64,000 nucleotides of DNA, taken from contig NZ_JBBCJO010000005.1 in the NCBI RefSeq assembly GCF_037190085.1, positions 558,001-622,000 on the forward strand. Direction: 5' to 3'. The notes under the pieces are model-generated. The model saw nothing but the letters and a program-made list of their open reading frames with translations, was not told where the DNA came from and ran no database searches. The position numbers were made by a program, and so were the translations under genes. Shown here in pieces: positions 16,561 through 25,499 of this stretch. Within the stretch, counting starts at the first letter, position 1. Each line of letters opens with the position of its first letter. The stretch is from Gemmatimonas aurantiaca. GTDB taxonomy: Bacteria; Gemmatimonadota; Gemmatimonadetes; Gemmatimonadales; Gemmatimonadaceae.

Positions 16561-19467
16561 TTACGGTACGATCGGCTGCGTCGGCTTCTGTTCCTTCGCC
16601 CCACCCGCGTCGTTCCAGTTGATGATGCTGTTGAAGATCATCCCGAACTCGCCGTGGTTCTGCCAGCGGTACACCGGATTGTTCGCGAACATGATCACGC
16701 GTCCCTTGCCCTTCACGGCATTGGGCACGTCCACGGCGAACGGCCGCGCCTTGAGCGAATCGGCGCCGGTCATCAGACCGGAGATCACCGACTTCTCGCC
16801 ACCGACGTAGCGGGCCAGCACGTTGTTCTCGTTCGCGATGCCCACCTTGAACGGTGTGCCGCCCACGTACTTCACGGGGATGGTCGTCTTGCCGAAGCCG
16901 TAGAACACGGGATGCTCGGGGCGCGTGATCTCGGCTTCCACCAGCGGACGCTGCGCCGTGAGACCCGGCACCGGCGTCTTGTCCACCGTTCCCGCCCAAC
17001 CGAATTCGATGGGCAGACGCGCCGATTCACCCACCGCGATCAGCGTGCCACCGCCTTCGAGGAAGGCCTGGAACGCATCCACGCCCTTCTGACCGAAACC
17101 GCCGGTGATGTCGGGCGACGATCCGTACACACCCAGGAACTTGTACTTGGCACTCTGCTGGTACGGCACCGGCCGTGCGGCCGGGGCCTGCATGACCGTC
17201 TGCCGCGACAGATTCTGCTCGGCGATCAGGATCACGTCGTAGTCGCGACGCAGATTGCCCTGCACCACGCGTTCCTTGTAGATCAGATCGTACGGGATCT
17301 TGAACTCGTCGAACGTGAGACGGTACCAGCCCAGCGTCTGGGTTCCCGTCCACTGCGTGTAGATCGCGATGCGCGGCACATCGGCATCGTGCATCGTCAC
17401 CGACGGCGCGCTGGGCAGCATGGTCGCGGTGAGTCCGAGCGAATCCACCAGACGGCGCACCGCCGAGGCGTGCTTCGCGTCGATGATGAACGAACCGGCG
17501 GGATACGTGGTGTCACCGGCGGCAAAACTCTGCTGCGCCACCTTCATGGGCACATTGCGCAGCAGATAGCGGAACGTGACCATGTTGTTCGAGCCGAGGT
17601 GCGCGACGGCGATGCTCGAACCCGACGCGCCCTTGAGCGTTCCCTTGAGCACGACCTTGTCCACCGGCGTGACCGGTGCGTCGAGGATGGACTTGTCGGC
17701 CACTTCGACCACGTCCACGCCCATCGCGAAGCCCATCGACCAGCCGCTGTCGTCGTACGTGTTCAGCCGCGCGTCGGGATAGTCCTGCTTCTCGAGCAGG
17801 TTCTTGGCCAGACGGCCGTACGGCTGGTTGCGCTTGATGATGTACGAACCCGCGGGATACGTCACGTTGCCGACCTTCACCGGCTGCGTGGCCTGACCGA
17901 TCTCGATGCGCTGGATGCGCAGCAGGTTGACCATCTCGGCCACGCGCGTCATGTCCTTCTGCAACGGCAGCACGAACGCGTAGGGGGCCTTGGTGCTGCC
18001 CTCGTCGATGCTGTTCTTCGTCTTGATGTAGAAGTTCTCGAGCACCGTCTGCGGGAACATGCTGGCGAGCTGCAGGGCGGAGAGCACGCCCGACTGCATG
18101 TAGTTGGCGTTCGCACGACGCGTGAATGTCGCGAGATCGTTGAAGCCGATCGGATTGCCGCGATACCATTCACGATCCTGTCCACCACCCTTGCCGGTGG
18201 GGATCGGACCACCGCGGCCTCCGCCGAAGCCACCCGGGCCACCACCCGCGCTCACTTCCTGACCGGCGCGCGCCTTGGCCATGGCGGTGCTGTCGAGATC
18301 ACGGCCCGACTGCGTCTCGTACATCTTCATGAGGCCGTTGTGATTGTACGCCACCGAGCCGAGGTAGCCGGGCGACCAGCCGTCCATGAATGCGTGCGTG
18401 TAGACGCCGGGCATCCCCCACTTCGTCATCTGCGCCATTTCCCAGTTGCCGAACCACGGCAGTTCGGCGAAGAGAATGGGATCGAGGTTGGGATTCTGCG
18501 GCGGACCGCCCGTGTACGTGTACATCAGCGGCATCGCTTCATGCAGATCGTGCATGATGGGCGGATACGCGGTGAAGTACCAATCGATGATCGCGCGCAT
18601 CTGCACCAGCTTGATGTTGATGTCGCGATTGTTGTCGTGATACACGTACTTGCCCCAGTACGGCACGGCGCCACCGGCCCCCGGACCACCCTGCGGCGGC
18701 GCGGCCGGACGGCGCGTGGTATCGCCCGGCGCCGACGCACTCGGCGCCTGCGGCGTGGTGTTGGCCTGCTGGGCTTCGAGACCGCGGAAGAACCAGTCCA
18801 CATTGCGGTCACGTCCGTCGGCGTCGGCCGCCGGCGTGATGGACACGTAGAGCTGATCGCGGATCTGGTTGATGATCGGCGACGTCTCGACCGCGAGACG
18901 GTACGCCAGCTCCATCAGCGTTTCCGACGGGCCGGTCTCCCCCGAATGCAGACCACCCATGAGGTGATAGTGCGGCTTGGTCTGCGAAAGCAGCGTCTTC
19001 ACCTGCGCTTCGCTCATGCCGCGGGGATCGGCGATCTTCGCCAGATTTTTCCGGTTCTGCTCGAGCTTCGCCATGTTGGCTTCCGACGAGATCCAGACGA
19101 CCACGAGTTCGCGGCCTTCGTCGGAGGTGCCGATGGTTTCGATCTTCACACGCGGCGACGCGGCCGCGAGCGCCCGATAGTACTTGAGCTGATCGGCGTA
19201 GTAGGTGAGCTGACGCGGGGCGCCGATGTGATAGCCCAGGACATCACGCGGCGTGGGCACCCCCGGCACGACCGGCAGGTGATCCACCAGCGGACTGCCG
19301 TGGCGGGGCGTGGCGAGCCACTCGAGGTAGTTCTTGGCGTAGGTCTCGTCCTGCTTCTGGTTGGGATCACGCGTGTCGAGCGAGGACTGCTGCGCGGACA
19401 GGTGTCCCGGCAGGAAGGCCGGAGCGAGGGCGAGCGCCGTCAACAGGCGTCGGGCGGTTCGTCGCAT
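16561..19467 (-). CDS. Secreted M14-family zinc carboxypeptidase, large form
   Basis: Predicted periplasmic or surface metallocarboxypeptidase of 968 aa. The ATG at 19467 gives a twin-arginine-like basic signal peptide (MRRTARRLLTALALAP...LSA). The M14 domain (about 60-420) shows the zinc motif HxxE in GGLHSGETGPSE and a later His in MHDLHEAMPL. A Gly-rich insert (GGGPGGFGGGRGG, about residues 408-420) is a linker. The C-terminal half has strands such as YDVILIAEQNL and FLEGGGTLIAVGE, which resemble the glutamine-amidotransferase-like module fused to M14 enzymes in Gemmatimonadota and Bacteroidota. Substrates are unknown. It is divergent from the two-component genes across a 248-bp spacer in which I see no firm promoter. 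Confidence 0.85.
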   Translation of the reverse strand: MRRTARRLLTALALAPAFLPGHLSAQQSSLDTRDPNQKQDETYAKNYLEWLATPRHGSPLVDHLPVVPGVPTPRDVLGYHIGAPRQLTYYADQLKYYRALAAASPRVKIETIGTSDEGRELVVVWISSEANMAKLEQNRKNLAKIADPRGMSEAQVKTLLSQTKPHYHLMGGLHSGETGPSETLMELAYRLAVETSPIINQIRDQLYVSITPAADADGRDRNVDWFFRGLEAQQANTTPQAPSASAPGDTTRRPAAPPQGGPGAGGAVPYWGKYVYHDNNRDINIKLVQMRAIIDWYFTAYPPIMHDLHEAMPLMYTYTGGPPQNPNLDPILFAELPWFGNWEMAQMTKWGMPGVYTHAFMDGWSPGYLGSVAYNHNGLMKMYETQSGRDLDSTAMAKARAGQEVSAGGGPGGFGGGRGGPIPTGKGGGQDREWYRGNPIGFNDLATFTRRANANYMQSGVLSALQLASMFPQTVLENFYIKTKNSIDEGSTKAPYAFVLPLQKDMTRVAEMVNLLRIQRIEIGQATQPVKVGNVTYPAGSYIIKRNQPYGRLAKNLLEKQDYPDARLNTYDDSGWSMGFAMGVDVVEVADKSILDAPVTPVDKVVLKGTLKGASGSSIAVAHLGSNNMVTFRYLLRNVPMKVAQQSFAAGDTTYPAGSFIIDAKHASAVRRLVDSLGLTATMLPSAPSVTMHDADVPRIAIYTQWTGTQTLGWYRLTFDEFKIPYDLIYKERVVQGNLRRDYDVILIAEQNLSRQTVMQAPAARPVPYQQSAKYKFLGVYGSSPDITGGFGQKGVDAFQAFLEGGGTLIAVGESARLPIEFGWAGTVDKTPVPGLTAQRPLVEAEITRPEHPVFYGFGKTTIPVKYVGGTPFKVGIANENNVLARYVGGEKSVISGLMTGADSLKARPFAVDVPNAVKGKGRVIMFANNPVYRWQNHGEFGMIFNSIINWNDAGGAKEQKPTQPIVP

Positions 19468-19715
19468 GGGGTGACCGTGGGAAGGCCGGGGGCCAGCGTG
19501 CATCACTGAGCAACTCCGAAGGGTCGGGTCCGGGAATCGGGAAGATGGCAAACTACCACGCTTACGCAGCACGGGGATGAGCCGTTCGGCAAGGCTGCCC
19601 GACCACGGGTCGACGGCAGTTTTGACGGTTTCCGGACATTCCGGCCTCCCGGCCGGGCAACGAGGCGGTGCTAATTGCAGCAGGGCCCGAATGGGCCGAC
19701 CTGTGCGGAGAGATC

Positions 19716-21035
19716 ATGCTGGTTCCGAGAGCCCAACCGACCCGTTCCCCCGCGGCCGACTTCACGGTGCTGATCACGCTCGTGGTCGGCCTGCTGGTGT
19801 GGCTCGTCCTGGCCTGCTTCGGCGTGGCGAGGGCGCAGCGCGAGGCGACGGCGCGCCTGCAGCGCGAAATGGCCCACCTGGTGGCCACACAACTCGCCAC
19901 ACGCATCGCGACGCCGGATACACCTGCCCGCGGCGCCACCGCCCAAGCCGGCACCCCGCAGGGCGGCACCCAGCAAAGCACCGCTCCACCCGGGGAGCCC
20001 CTCACCCCCGCCCTCTCCGCGGCGTTTCACGCCTCGCCCGAACTGGCGCGCCTCGTGGACAGCGCGGGGCTCGCCGTGGAGCTCGTCCGCGCGCACCCGG
20101 TACTGGCACCGGCGCTGGTGGAGGTGTCGACTCTGGTGGACGGAGCGCCGGCGCTGATCGCGGTGCGGGCCCGCAACGACGCGCGTATCCCCCCGGTGCT
20201 CCTGGCCATCGTGGTGGCGCTGCTCGCCGTGACTACCGCCCTCACGGGCGTGCTGCTCTGGCGCCTCCTGCGGGAACACGCGGCGTCTCACCAGCGGTCC
20301 GCATTTGCGTCCACCGTCTCCCACGAACTGCGCACCCCACTGGCGCAGATCCTGCTTTTTGCCGAGACGCTGCAACTGGGTCGTGCACGCACGAGCGGCG
20401 ATCGCGCGCTCGCCCTCGGCGCCATCGTGCAGGAAACCCGCCGTCTCATGCGACTGGTGGACAATGTCCTCCGGTTCACCCGTCTCGAGCAGGGGGCACC
20501 GCAGTTGCGACAGGAGCCCGTGCACGTGAGTGCTCTCGTCGTCGAAACCGCGGCGCAGTTTGCGCCACTGGCCCAGACGTCGCAGGTGTCCATTGCCGTG
20601 GAGTCGAACGCCGCGGCCGTGGCACTGGCCGACGCCGACGCGGTGCGTCAGGTGTTGCTCAATCTGCTGGACAATGCGGTGAAACACGGCCCTCCCGCGC
20701 AACACGTGACAGCACGCGTGGAGGATGACGGTGTGCAGGTGCGTCTCATCGTGGAAGACGAAGGTCCCGGCATTCCGCCGCAAGACCGGGAACGCATCTG
20801 GCATGCGTTCGAGCGGGACATCGGACGCGACCCGTTCCGGCGTGCCGCGCTCCCGACCGATGCGCAGCCCATGCCCCGTGGTGGACAGGGCGGCGGAGCG
20901 GGCCTCGGTCTCATGATCGTGCGGGCACTCACCGAAGCCATGGGAGGAGATGTCCGCTGCGAGCCCGTCGACGCGAGTGGACGCGGCGCGCGATTCATCG
21001 TGGGACTGCCCGCCCTGCATCAGGAACCGGCATGA
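19716..21035 (+). CDS. Sensor histidine kinase (HisKA/HATPase_c)
   Basis: Membrane sensor of the adjacent OmpR-type regulator. The ATG at 19716 has GGAG 6 nt upstream and gives 439 aa. TM1 is VLITLVVGLLVWLVLACFG, then a periplasmic domain of about 130 residues with a low-complexity Ala/Thr/Gln/Gly stretch, then TM2 VLLAIVVALLAVTTALTGVLLW. The HisKA box reads ASTVSHELRTPLAQIL; N box LLNLLDNAVKHGP; G1 VEDEGPGIP; G2 GGGAGLGLMIVRAL. There is no HAMP domain of obvious form. The stop overlaps the regulator start (ATGA), so kinase and regulator are coupled. Confidence 0.92.
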   Translation: MLVPRAQPTRSPAADFTVLITLVVGLLVWLVLACFGVARAQREATARLQREMAHLVATQLATRIATPDTPARGATAQAGTPQGGTQQSTAPPGEPLTPALSAAFHASPELARLVDSAGLAVELVRAHPVLAPALVEVSTLVDGAPALIAVRARNDARIPPVLLAIVVALLAVTTALTGVLLWRLLREHAASHQRSAFASTVSHELRTPLAQILLFAETLQLGRARTSGDRALALGAIVQETRRLMRLVDNVLRFTRLEQGAPQLRQEPVHVSALVVETAAQFAPLAQTSQVSIAVESNAAAVALADADAVRQVLLNLLDNAVKHGPPAQHVTARVEDDGVQVRLIVEDEGPGIPPQDRERIWHAFERDIGRDPFRRAALPTDAQPMPRGGQGGGAGLGLMIVRALTEAMGGDVRCEPVDASGRGARFIVGLPALHQEPA

Positions 21036-21763
21036 CGACATCCGCGATGTCGCCATCGTCCGCCAATCCCTGTGGCGTCACCCGCATTCTCGTGATCGAG
21101 GACAATGCGCTGCTGGCGGCGGGTGTGCGCAGCAATCTCGAATTCGAAGGCTATCAGGTGGAAGTGGCCAGTACCGGAGGCGAAGGACTCCATCTGGCTC
21201 ACGACCGCACGTTTGCCCTCGTGGTGCTCGATCTCATGCTTCCCGACATCGATGGTTTTCGGGTGTTGCGCGAGTTGCGTGAACAGGGCGTGGAGACACC
21301 CGTGCTCATTCTAACGGCGCTCGGCGATGAGGCCGACAAAGTGCGGGGATTCCGGTTCGGCGCCGACGACTACGTGACGAAGCCGTTCGGACTGATGGAG
21401 TTCCTCGCGCGTGTCGAGGCGCTGTTGCGCCGGAGTCGTCCGACGCCCGCAGCCGCACTCCCGCTCACGTTCCGGTTCGGGGCGGTGATCATCGACACCA
21501 CCACACGCGCGGTGACGCAGAATGGTGCGCCCGTGACACTCCGCCCACGTGAATACGATCTGCTCGTGGCCCTGGCGCGTCGCGAAGGCGCGATCGCATC
21601 GCGTGAAGACCTGCTGCGTGAAGTGTGGGGCTACGACGACTCGGTGGTGAGTCGCACGGTGGACACGCATATGGCGGAACTCCGACGGAAACTCGAAGTC
21701 GATCCGTCGGAGCCCCGCTGGTTGCTCACGGTGCGGAAGACGGGATATCGACTGGCGCGGTGA
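21032..21763 (+). CDS. OmpR/PhoB-family response regulator
   Basis: DNA-binding partner of the upstream kinase, 243 aa. The receiver domain (about 17-130) has the acidic pocket VIEDN, the phospho-Asp in LVVLDLMLPD and the Lys in YVTKPFG. The C-terminal winged helix (about 150-240) shows TLRPREYDLLVALARREG and VVSRTVDTHMAELRRKLE, typical of OmpR. Its 3' end overlaps the 3' end of the convergent permease gene by 38 bp, so there is no room for separate terminators. Confidence 0.94.
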   Translation: MTTSAMSPSSANPCGVTRILVIEDNALLAAGVRSNLEFEGYQVEVASTGGEGLHLAHDRTFALVVLDLMLPDIDGFRVLRELREQGVETPVLILTALGDEADKVRGFRFGADDYVTKPFGLMEFLARVEALLRRSRPTPAAALPLTFRFGAVIIDTTTRAVTQNGAPVTLRPREYDLLVALARREGAIASREDLLREVWGYDDSVVSRTVDTHMAELRRKLEVDPSEPRWLLTVRKTGYRLAR

Positions 21764-23219
21764 GTCCGCTCGCGTCGGCGCGTTGTTGCCGACGCGCACC
21801 CGCCGCGCGCTGCCGGCTGTAGGCGAAATACACCACGAATCCCAGCGCCAGCCACACCACGAGACGTACCCACGTCTCGAAGGGCAGACTCACCATCTGC
21901 AACAGACAGGTGGCCATCGCTCCCATCGGCACCCAGGGTACCCACGGTGTGCGGAACGGTCGCGGCACGTCCGGTGCCGTCCGGCGCAACACGATCACGC
22001 CGAGCGACACGAGCGTGAACGCCAGCAGCGTGCCGATGCTGGTGAGTTCTCCGAGCTTGCTGATGGGCGTGAGTCCCGCCACCAGGGCCACCACACAGGC
22101 GGTGAGCGACGTGCTCAGATGTGGCGTGCGGAACTTCGGGTGCACCCGCGCGAAGAGCGGCGGCAGCAGCGCGTCGCGGCTCATGCTGTAGAAGATGCGC
22201 GTCTGTCCGAGCATGTTCACCAGCATCGTGCTGAAGAGACCGAACAACGCACTCACCTTGATGAACGGGCTGAGCCAGCGGGCGTCCGTGGCGTCGATGC
22301 CCACGGCCAGCGGATCGGCCACATTGAGTCGCGCATACGGCACGATACCGGTGAGCACGATGGCCACACCGATGTAGAGCACCGTGCAGATGGCCAGCGA
22401 TCCGAGCATCCCCAGTGGCATGTCCCGCTGCGGATTCTTGGCTTCCTGCGCGGCTGTGGACACCGAATCGAAGCCGATGTACGCGAAGAACATCACACCA
22501 GCCCCACGCAACACACCGCTGAGACCGAACTCCCCGAAGTGTCCCGTGTTGGGCGGAATGAACGGCGTGAGATTGGCGCGTTGCACATACCCCGCGCCCA
22601 CGCCGATGAAAATCACCAGCACCGTGCACTTGAGCAGGACGAGCGCCGTGTTCACCCCGGCAGACTGGCGCACACCACGAATGAGCAACGCAGCGACAGC
22701 CATCACGATCAGCGCCGCCGGTGCATTGAACAGCGCCACCGTGGTCCCGCCCAGTCCATCGGGCACGATGGTTCCCGGCGACGCCGTGAGCACCGGTGGC
22801 ACCGGCATCCCGAGATCCCGCGTGAAACTCGCCAGATATCCTGACCACCCCACGGCCACCGTGGCCGTGCTCAGCGCATACTCCAGCACGAGATCCCAGC
22901 CGATCACCCAGGCGAAGAGTTCACCGACGGTGGCATAGGCGTACGTGTATGCGCTGCCGGCCACGGGCACCATGGCCGCGAACTCGGCGTAGCAGAGTCC
23001 CGCCAGCGCACAGGCCACGGCCGAAAGCACCATGGACAGCACCAGCGCCGGCCCGGCGTGCTGCGAGGCCGCGACGCCGGTGAACACGAAGATGCCGGTG
23101 CCGACGATGGACCCGATGCCGAGCGCCGTGAGATCGAGTGGACCGAGCGAGCGACGCAACAGACCACGGTCGGCTTCGGCCGTGAGCTCGGCGATGGACT
23201 TCCGATGCAGAAGGGACAC
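21726..23219 (-). CDS. APC-superfamily amino acid permease (cationic amino acid transporter type)
   Basis: Inner-membrane amino acid importer or exchanger, 497 aa with about 12-14 TM helices. The helix 1 signature LTALGIGSIVGTGIFVFTG, the EFAAMVPVAGSAYTY segment and GVMFFAYIGFDSVST are hallmarks of the CAT/YfnA group. The start is GTG 23219 with AGGAG about 7 nt upstream (MSLLHRKS). Substrate cannot be told from sequence. Two stable hairpins in the leader (23245-23294) could regulate it. The C-terminus, rich in Arg/Ala/Gln, overlaps the response regulator gene tail to tail. Confidence 0.88.
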   Translation of the reverse strand: MSLLHRKSIAELTAEADRGLLRRSLGPLDLTALGIGSIVGTGIFVFTGVAASQHAGPALVLSMVLSAVACALAGLCYAEFAAMVPVAGSAYTYAYATVGELFAWVIGWDLVLEYALSTATVAVGWSGYLASFTRDLGMPVPPVLTASPGTIVPDGLGGTTVALFNAPAALIVMAVAALLIRGVRQSAGVNTALVLLKCTVLVIFIGVGAGYVQRANLTPFIPPNTGHFGEFGLSGVLRGAGVMFFAYIGFDSVSTAAQEAKNPQRDMPLGMLGSLAICTVLYIGVAIVLTGIVPYARLNVADPLAVGIDATDARWLSPFIKVSALFGLFSTMLVNMLGQTRIFYSMSRDALLPPLFARVHPKFRTPHLSTSLTACVVALVAGLTPISKLGELTSIGTLLAFTLVSLGVIVLRRTAPDVPRPFRTPWVPWVPMGAMATCLLQMVSLPFETWVRLVVWLALGFVVYFAYSRQRAAGARRQQRADASGLTAPVDIPSSAP

Positions 23220-23244
23220 GGGGCTCCTGAGTGGAGGAGATGCC

Positions 23245-23294
23245 CCGTGACCGATGCGTCACGGGCGCCCTCGCATGGTCTGCAAAAGGCGCCC
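23245..23294 (-). promoter_or_regulatory. Two-hairpin leader upstream of the amino acid permease
   Basis: On the permease mRNA, GGGCGCC/GGCGCCC (23288-23294 with 23263-23269) is followed at once by CCGTGAC/GTCACGG (23258-23264 with 23245-23251, six-base loop) and then the ribosome-binding site. The two stems share a base or two, so they may compete or stack. It could be an attenuator or riboswitch-like element; it does not match lysine, glycine or guanidine consensus features I know. Confidence 0.45.
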
Positions 23295-23439
23295 GTTGGA
23301 ACAGCGATGGGATGTGCGCGTCGCGTGAAGAACGCGCGCGGAACGTGGATGTTCCGTCAGCGTGTGTCAGAGTTTCGTGAAATCCCGTCGAGTATCGCGA
23401 AGTCTCCTGAAACGTCCGGCCAAGCGAAGACGGAACGTA

Positions 23440-24696
23440 TCAGAAGAAATCCTGCAGCCAGGTCTTCACGCGGTTGGCCAGCTTGTCCACACCGCCGCCC
23501 CCGAGACCGGTGCGGCGTGTCACCGCGCTGCCGCTCTGCGCCAGACGATGCGCGCCGTACAACGCGAGACCGGTCACCGTGGCGAAGCGCGGATCGGATA
23601 CCGACTCCACGAGTCCATCGAGCTTGCCGCCGGGCACACCCACGCGCACCCCGAGTCCGAAGACATCGACCGCGAGTTCGGTGATGCCTTCCAGTGACGC
23701 GCCGCCGCCGGTGAGTACGATGCCGCCATTGAGCTTCCCGGTGTAGCCGGCACTCCGGATTTCGCGCTGCACCTTGTCGAAGATCTCGTCCATGCGCTGA
23801 TGGATGATGTGCGTCATCAGCTCACGGGAAATATGACGCTCGCCATGGGAACCCGACGCCGGCATGGCGATGACCTGTTCCGGATCGACCAGCGGCTCGT
23901 AGGCGCAGCCGTACACTTCCTTCAACTGTTCGGCGTCGTTCTGCGTGATGCCGAGCCCCTGCACGAGATCGCTGGTGACGTTGTTCCCACCGTATGCGAT
24001 GGTACCCAGATGCCGGATCTTGCCTTCGTGGAAGATGGCGAGATCGGTGGTGCCGGCGCCGAGTTCGACGAGCACCACTCCCAACTCCTTCTCTTCGTCG
24101 GTGAGCACCGAGAGCGCACTGGCCAGCGATTCGAGCACCAACTCGCGGGTCTTGTATCCAGCCCGCTCGATCGCTTTGCGCAGGTTCATCGCCGGCGAAC
24201 TGCCGATGGTCACCAGGTACATCTCGGTTTCCAGGCGCGTCCCGATCATACCGACCGGATCGCGGATCCCTTCGGCCTTGTCGACCCGGTATTCCTGCGG
24301 AATGGCGTGCAGGAGTTCGCGGTCCTGCGGAATGGCCATGGCCCGCGCGACATCGTTCACACGGTCCACGTCCGCGCGCGTGATCTCGTCGCCACTGATG
24401 GCCACGACGCCGCTCGAGCCCATGGCCCGCACGTGCTCACCGGCGATGCCCACGTACATCGCATCGGGCACGACACCCGCGACCCGCACGGCCTCCTCGA
24501 CCGCCGCCCGGATGGACCGGGTGGCCTCCTCGATGTCCGAGACCACACCGCGCCGGAGTCCCATCGTGCGCGTATGCCCCAGTCCCAGGATTTTCAGACG
24601 TGGTGCCCGGGGCAGATCGCCGTGCACCGCCGCCACGAGGGCCGTGGTGTGCGCGGTGCCAATATCGAGGGCTACGACGATGGGGTCTGCTGTCAT
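23440..24696 (-). CDS. ftsA: Cell division protein FtsA
   Basis: Actin-like ATPase that tethers FtsZ filaments to the membrane. The 418-aa protein has phosphate-1 VALDIGTAHTTALV, the SHS2/1C subdomain (about 85-165), phosphate-2 LVELGAGTTDLAIF and the adenosine motif GIVLTGGGASLEGI. It ends in an amphipathic helix KLANRVKTWLQDFF, the usual membrane-targeting sequence. Its start overlaps the ftsQ stop (ATGA). It is the last gene of the dcw operon here; the partner ftsZ is not downstream as usual but at 12814-14067. Confidence 0.95.
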   Translation of the reverse strand: MTADPIVVALDIGTAHTTALVAAVHGDLPRAPRLKILGLGHTRTMGLRRGVVSDIEEATRSIRAAVEEAVRVAGVVPDAMYVGIAGEHVRAMGSSGVVAISGDEITRADVDRVNDVARAMAIPQDRELLHAIPQEYRVDKAEGIRDPVGMIGTRLETEMYLVTIGSSPAMNLRKAIERAGYKTRELVLESLASALSVLTDEEKELGVVLVELGAGTTDLAIFHEGKIRHLGTIAYGGNNVTSDLVQGLGITQNDAEQLKEVYGCAYEPLVDPEQVIAMPASGSHGERHISRELMTHIIHQRMDEIFDKVQREIRSAGYTGKLNGGIVLTGGGASLEGITELAVDVFGLGVRVGVPGGKLDGLVESVSDPRFATVTGLALYGAHRLAQSGSAVTRRTGLGGGGVDKLANRVKTWLQDFF

Positions 24697-25499
24697 GGCT
24701 GTCGGGCGATCACCTGGTCACGAAAACGCAGATCGAGTTCCACCGCGCGCAGGCCGTTCCGCGCGAGATCTGCTTCTACTGGTAATATGTCCTTGAAGCG
24801 CGCTGCGGTCACGTCGGGAGTGGTCCGGATCGTGACATCTCCCAGCATGAACTGCAGTTCGTTCTGGCCGGCGCGTGCCGCGGACGTGACTCGCGCATAC
24901 AGCGACGCGGCCGACTGGCGCAGTCCTTCCAACGCCCGCATGAGTGCGCTATCGGGGCTGGCGGCGATGGGGATGTCGAGCGGCACACGCGATGGATCGA
25001 TGGGCAGCGCATGGCCGCTGCCGTCGGTGGGTTGCAGGCGCCCCTTGGTCTGCACGAGTGCGACCGGCTCCCGTTCCACCACACGCACCACCAGGGTGGA
25101 CGGCAACCGGCGCGTCACTTCGGCCGTGGTCACCAGCGCGTGGGTGGCCACACGCTCGGCGAGTGGTTCCAGCGGTTGCCACACCGACTGCAGGGTGTCC
25201 ACCGCCAACAGAGCGACCAGCTCACCGGCGCGCGCATACCGCACCCCTTCGAACTCGACGCGCCGCACGTGGAAAAAATCCAGCCGCGAAAGCGCCGGTG
25301 GCCCCCACCAGGGTGAAGCCACGACGGTGATCACGCCGAGGGCCAGTGCGAGCGCGCGCAGCCACCGCACCCACCGCGGACGCTCCGCAGGCCGAGCCAC
25401 CGAACGGGTCTCTGAACGGGCCACCGGGCGGCTCGGTGCCGACGCCTGCCCCTCCCGACCGGCCGGCCCGGAGGCGCCGGTTATTTCCGGTGGGGTCAA
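24693..25499 (-). CDS. ftsQ: Cell division protein FtsQ (POTRA domain)
   Basis: Bitopic divisome assembly factor, 268 aa. A Pro/Arg/Ser-rich cytoplasmic tail (about 1-45) is followed by one TM segment (LRALALALGVITVVASPWW), then a POTRA domain starting FFHVRRVEFEGVRYA and a beta domain with RLPSTLVVRVVEREPVAL. Sequence is poorly conserved across phyla, so the call rests on domain order and its place between murC and ftsA, with ATGA overlaps on both sides. Confidence 0.88.
   Translation of the reverse strand: MTPPEITGASGPAGREGQASAPSRPVARSETRSVARPAERPRWVRWLRALALALGVITVVASPWWGPPALSRLDFFHVRRVEFEGVRYARAGELVALLAVDTLQSVWQPLEPLAERVATHALVTTAEVTRRLPSTLVVRVVEREPVALVQTKGRLQPTDGSGHALPIDPSRVPLDIPIAASPDSALMRALEGLRQSAASLYARVTSAARAGQNELQFMLGDVTIRTTPDVTAARFKDILPVEADLARNGLRAVELDLRFRDQVIARQP

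Noticed and set aside
16483..19509. Long open frame (1008 codons) on the plus strand opposite the M14 peptidase gene
   Set aside because: High GC content leaves few stop codons on the opposite strand. The translation is Arg/His-rich with no domain, while the minus strand has a clear signal peptide and M14 motifs.
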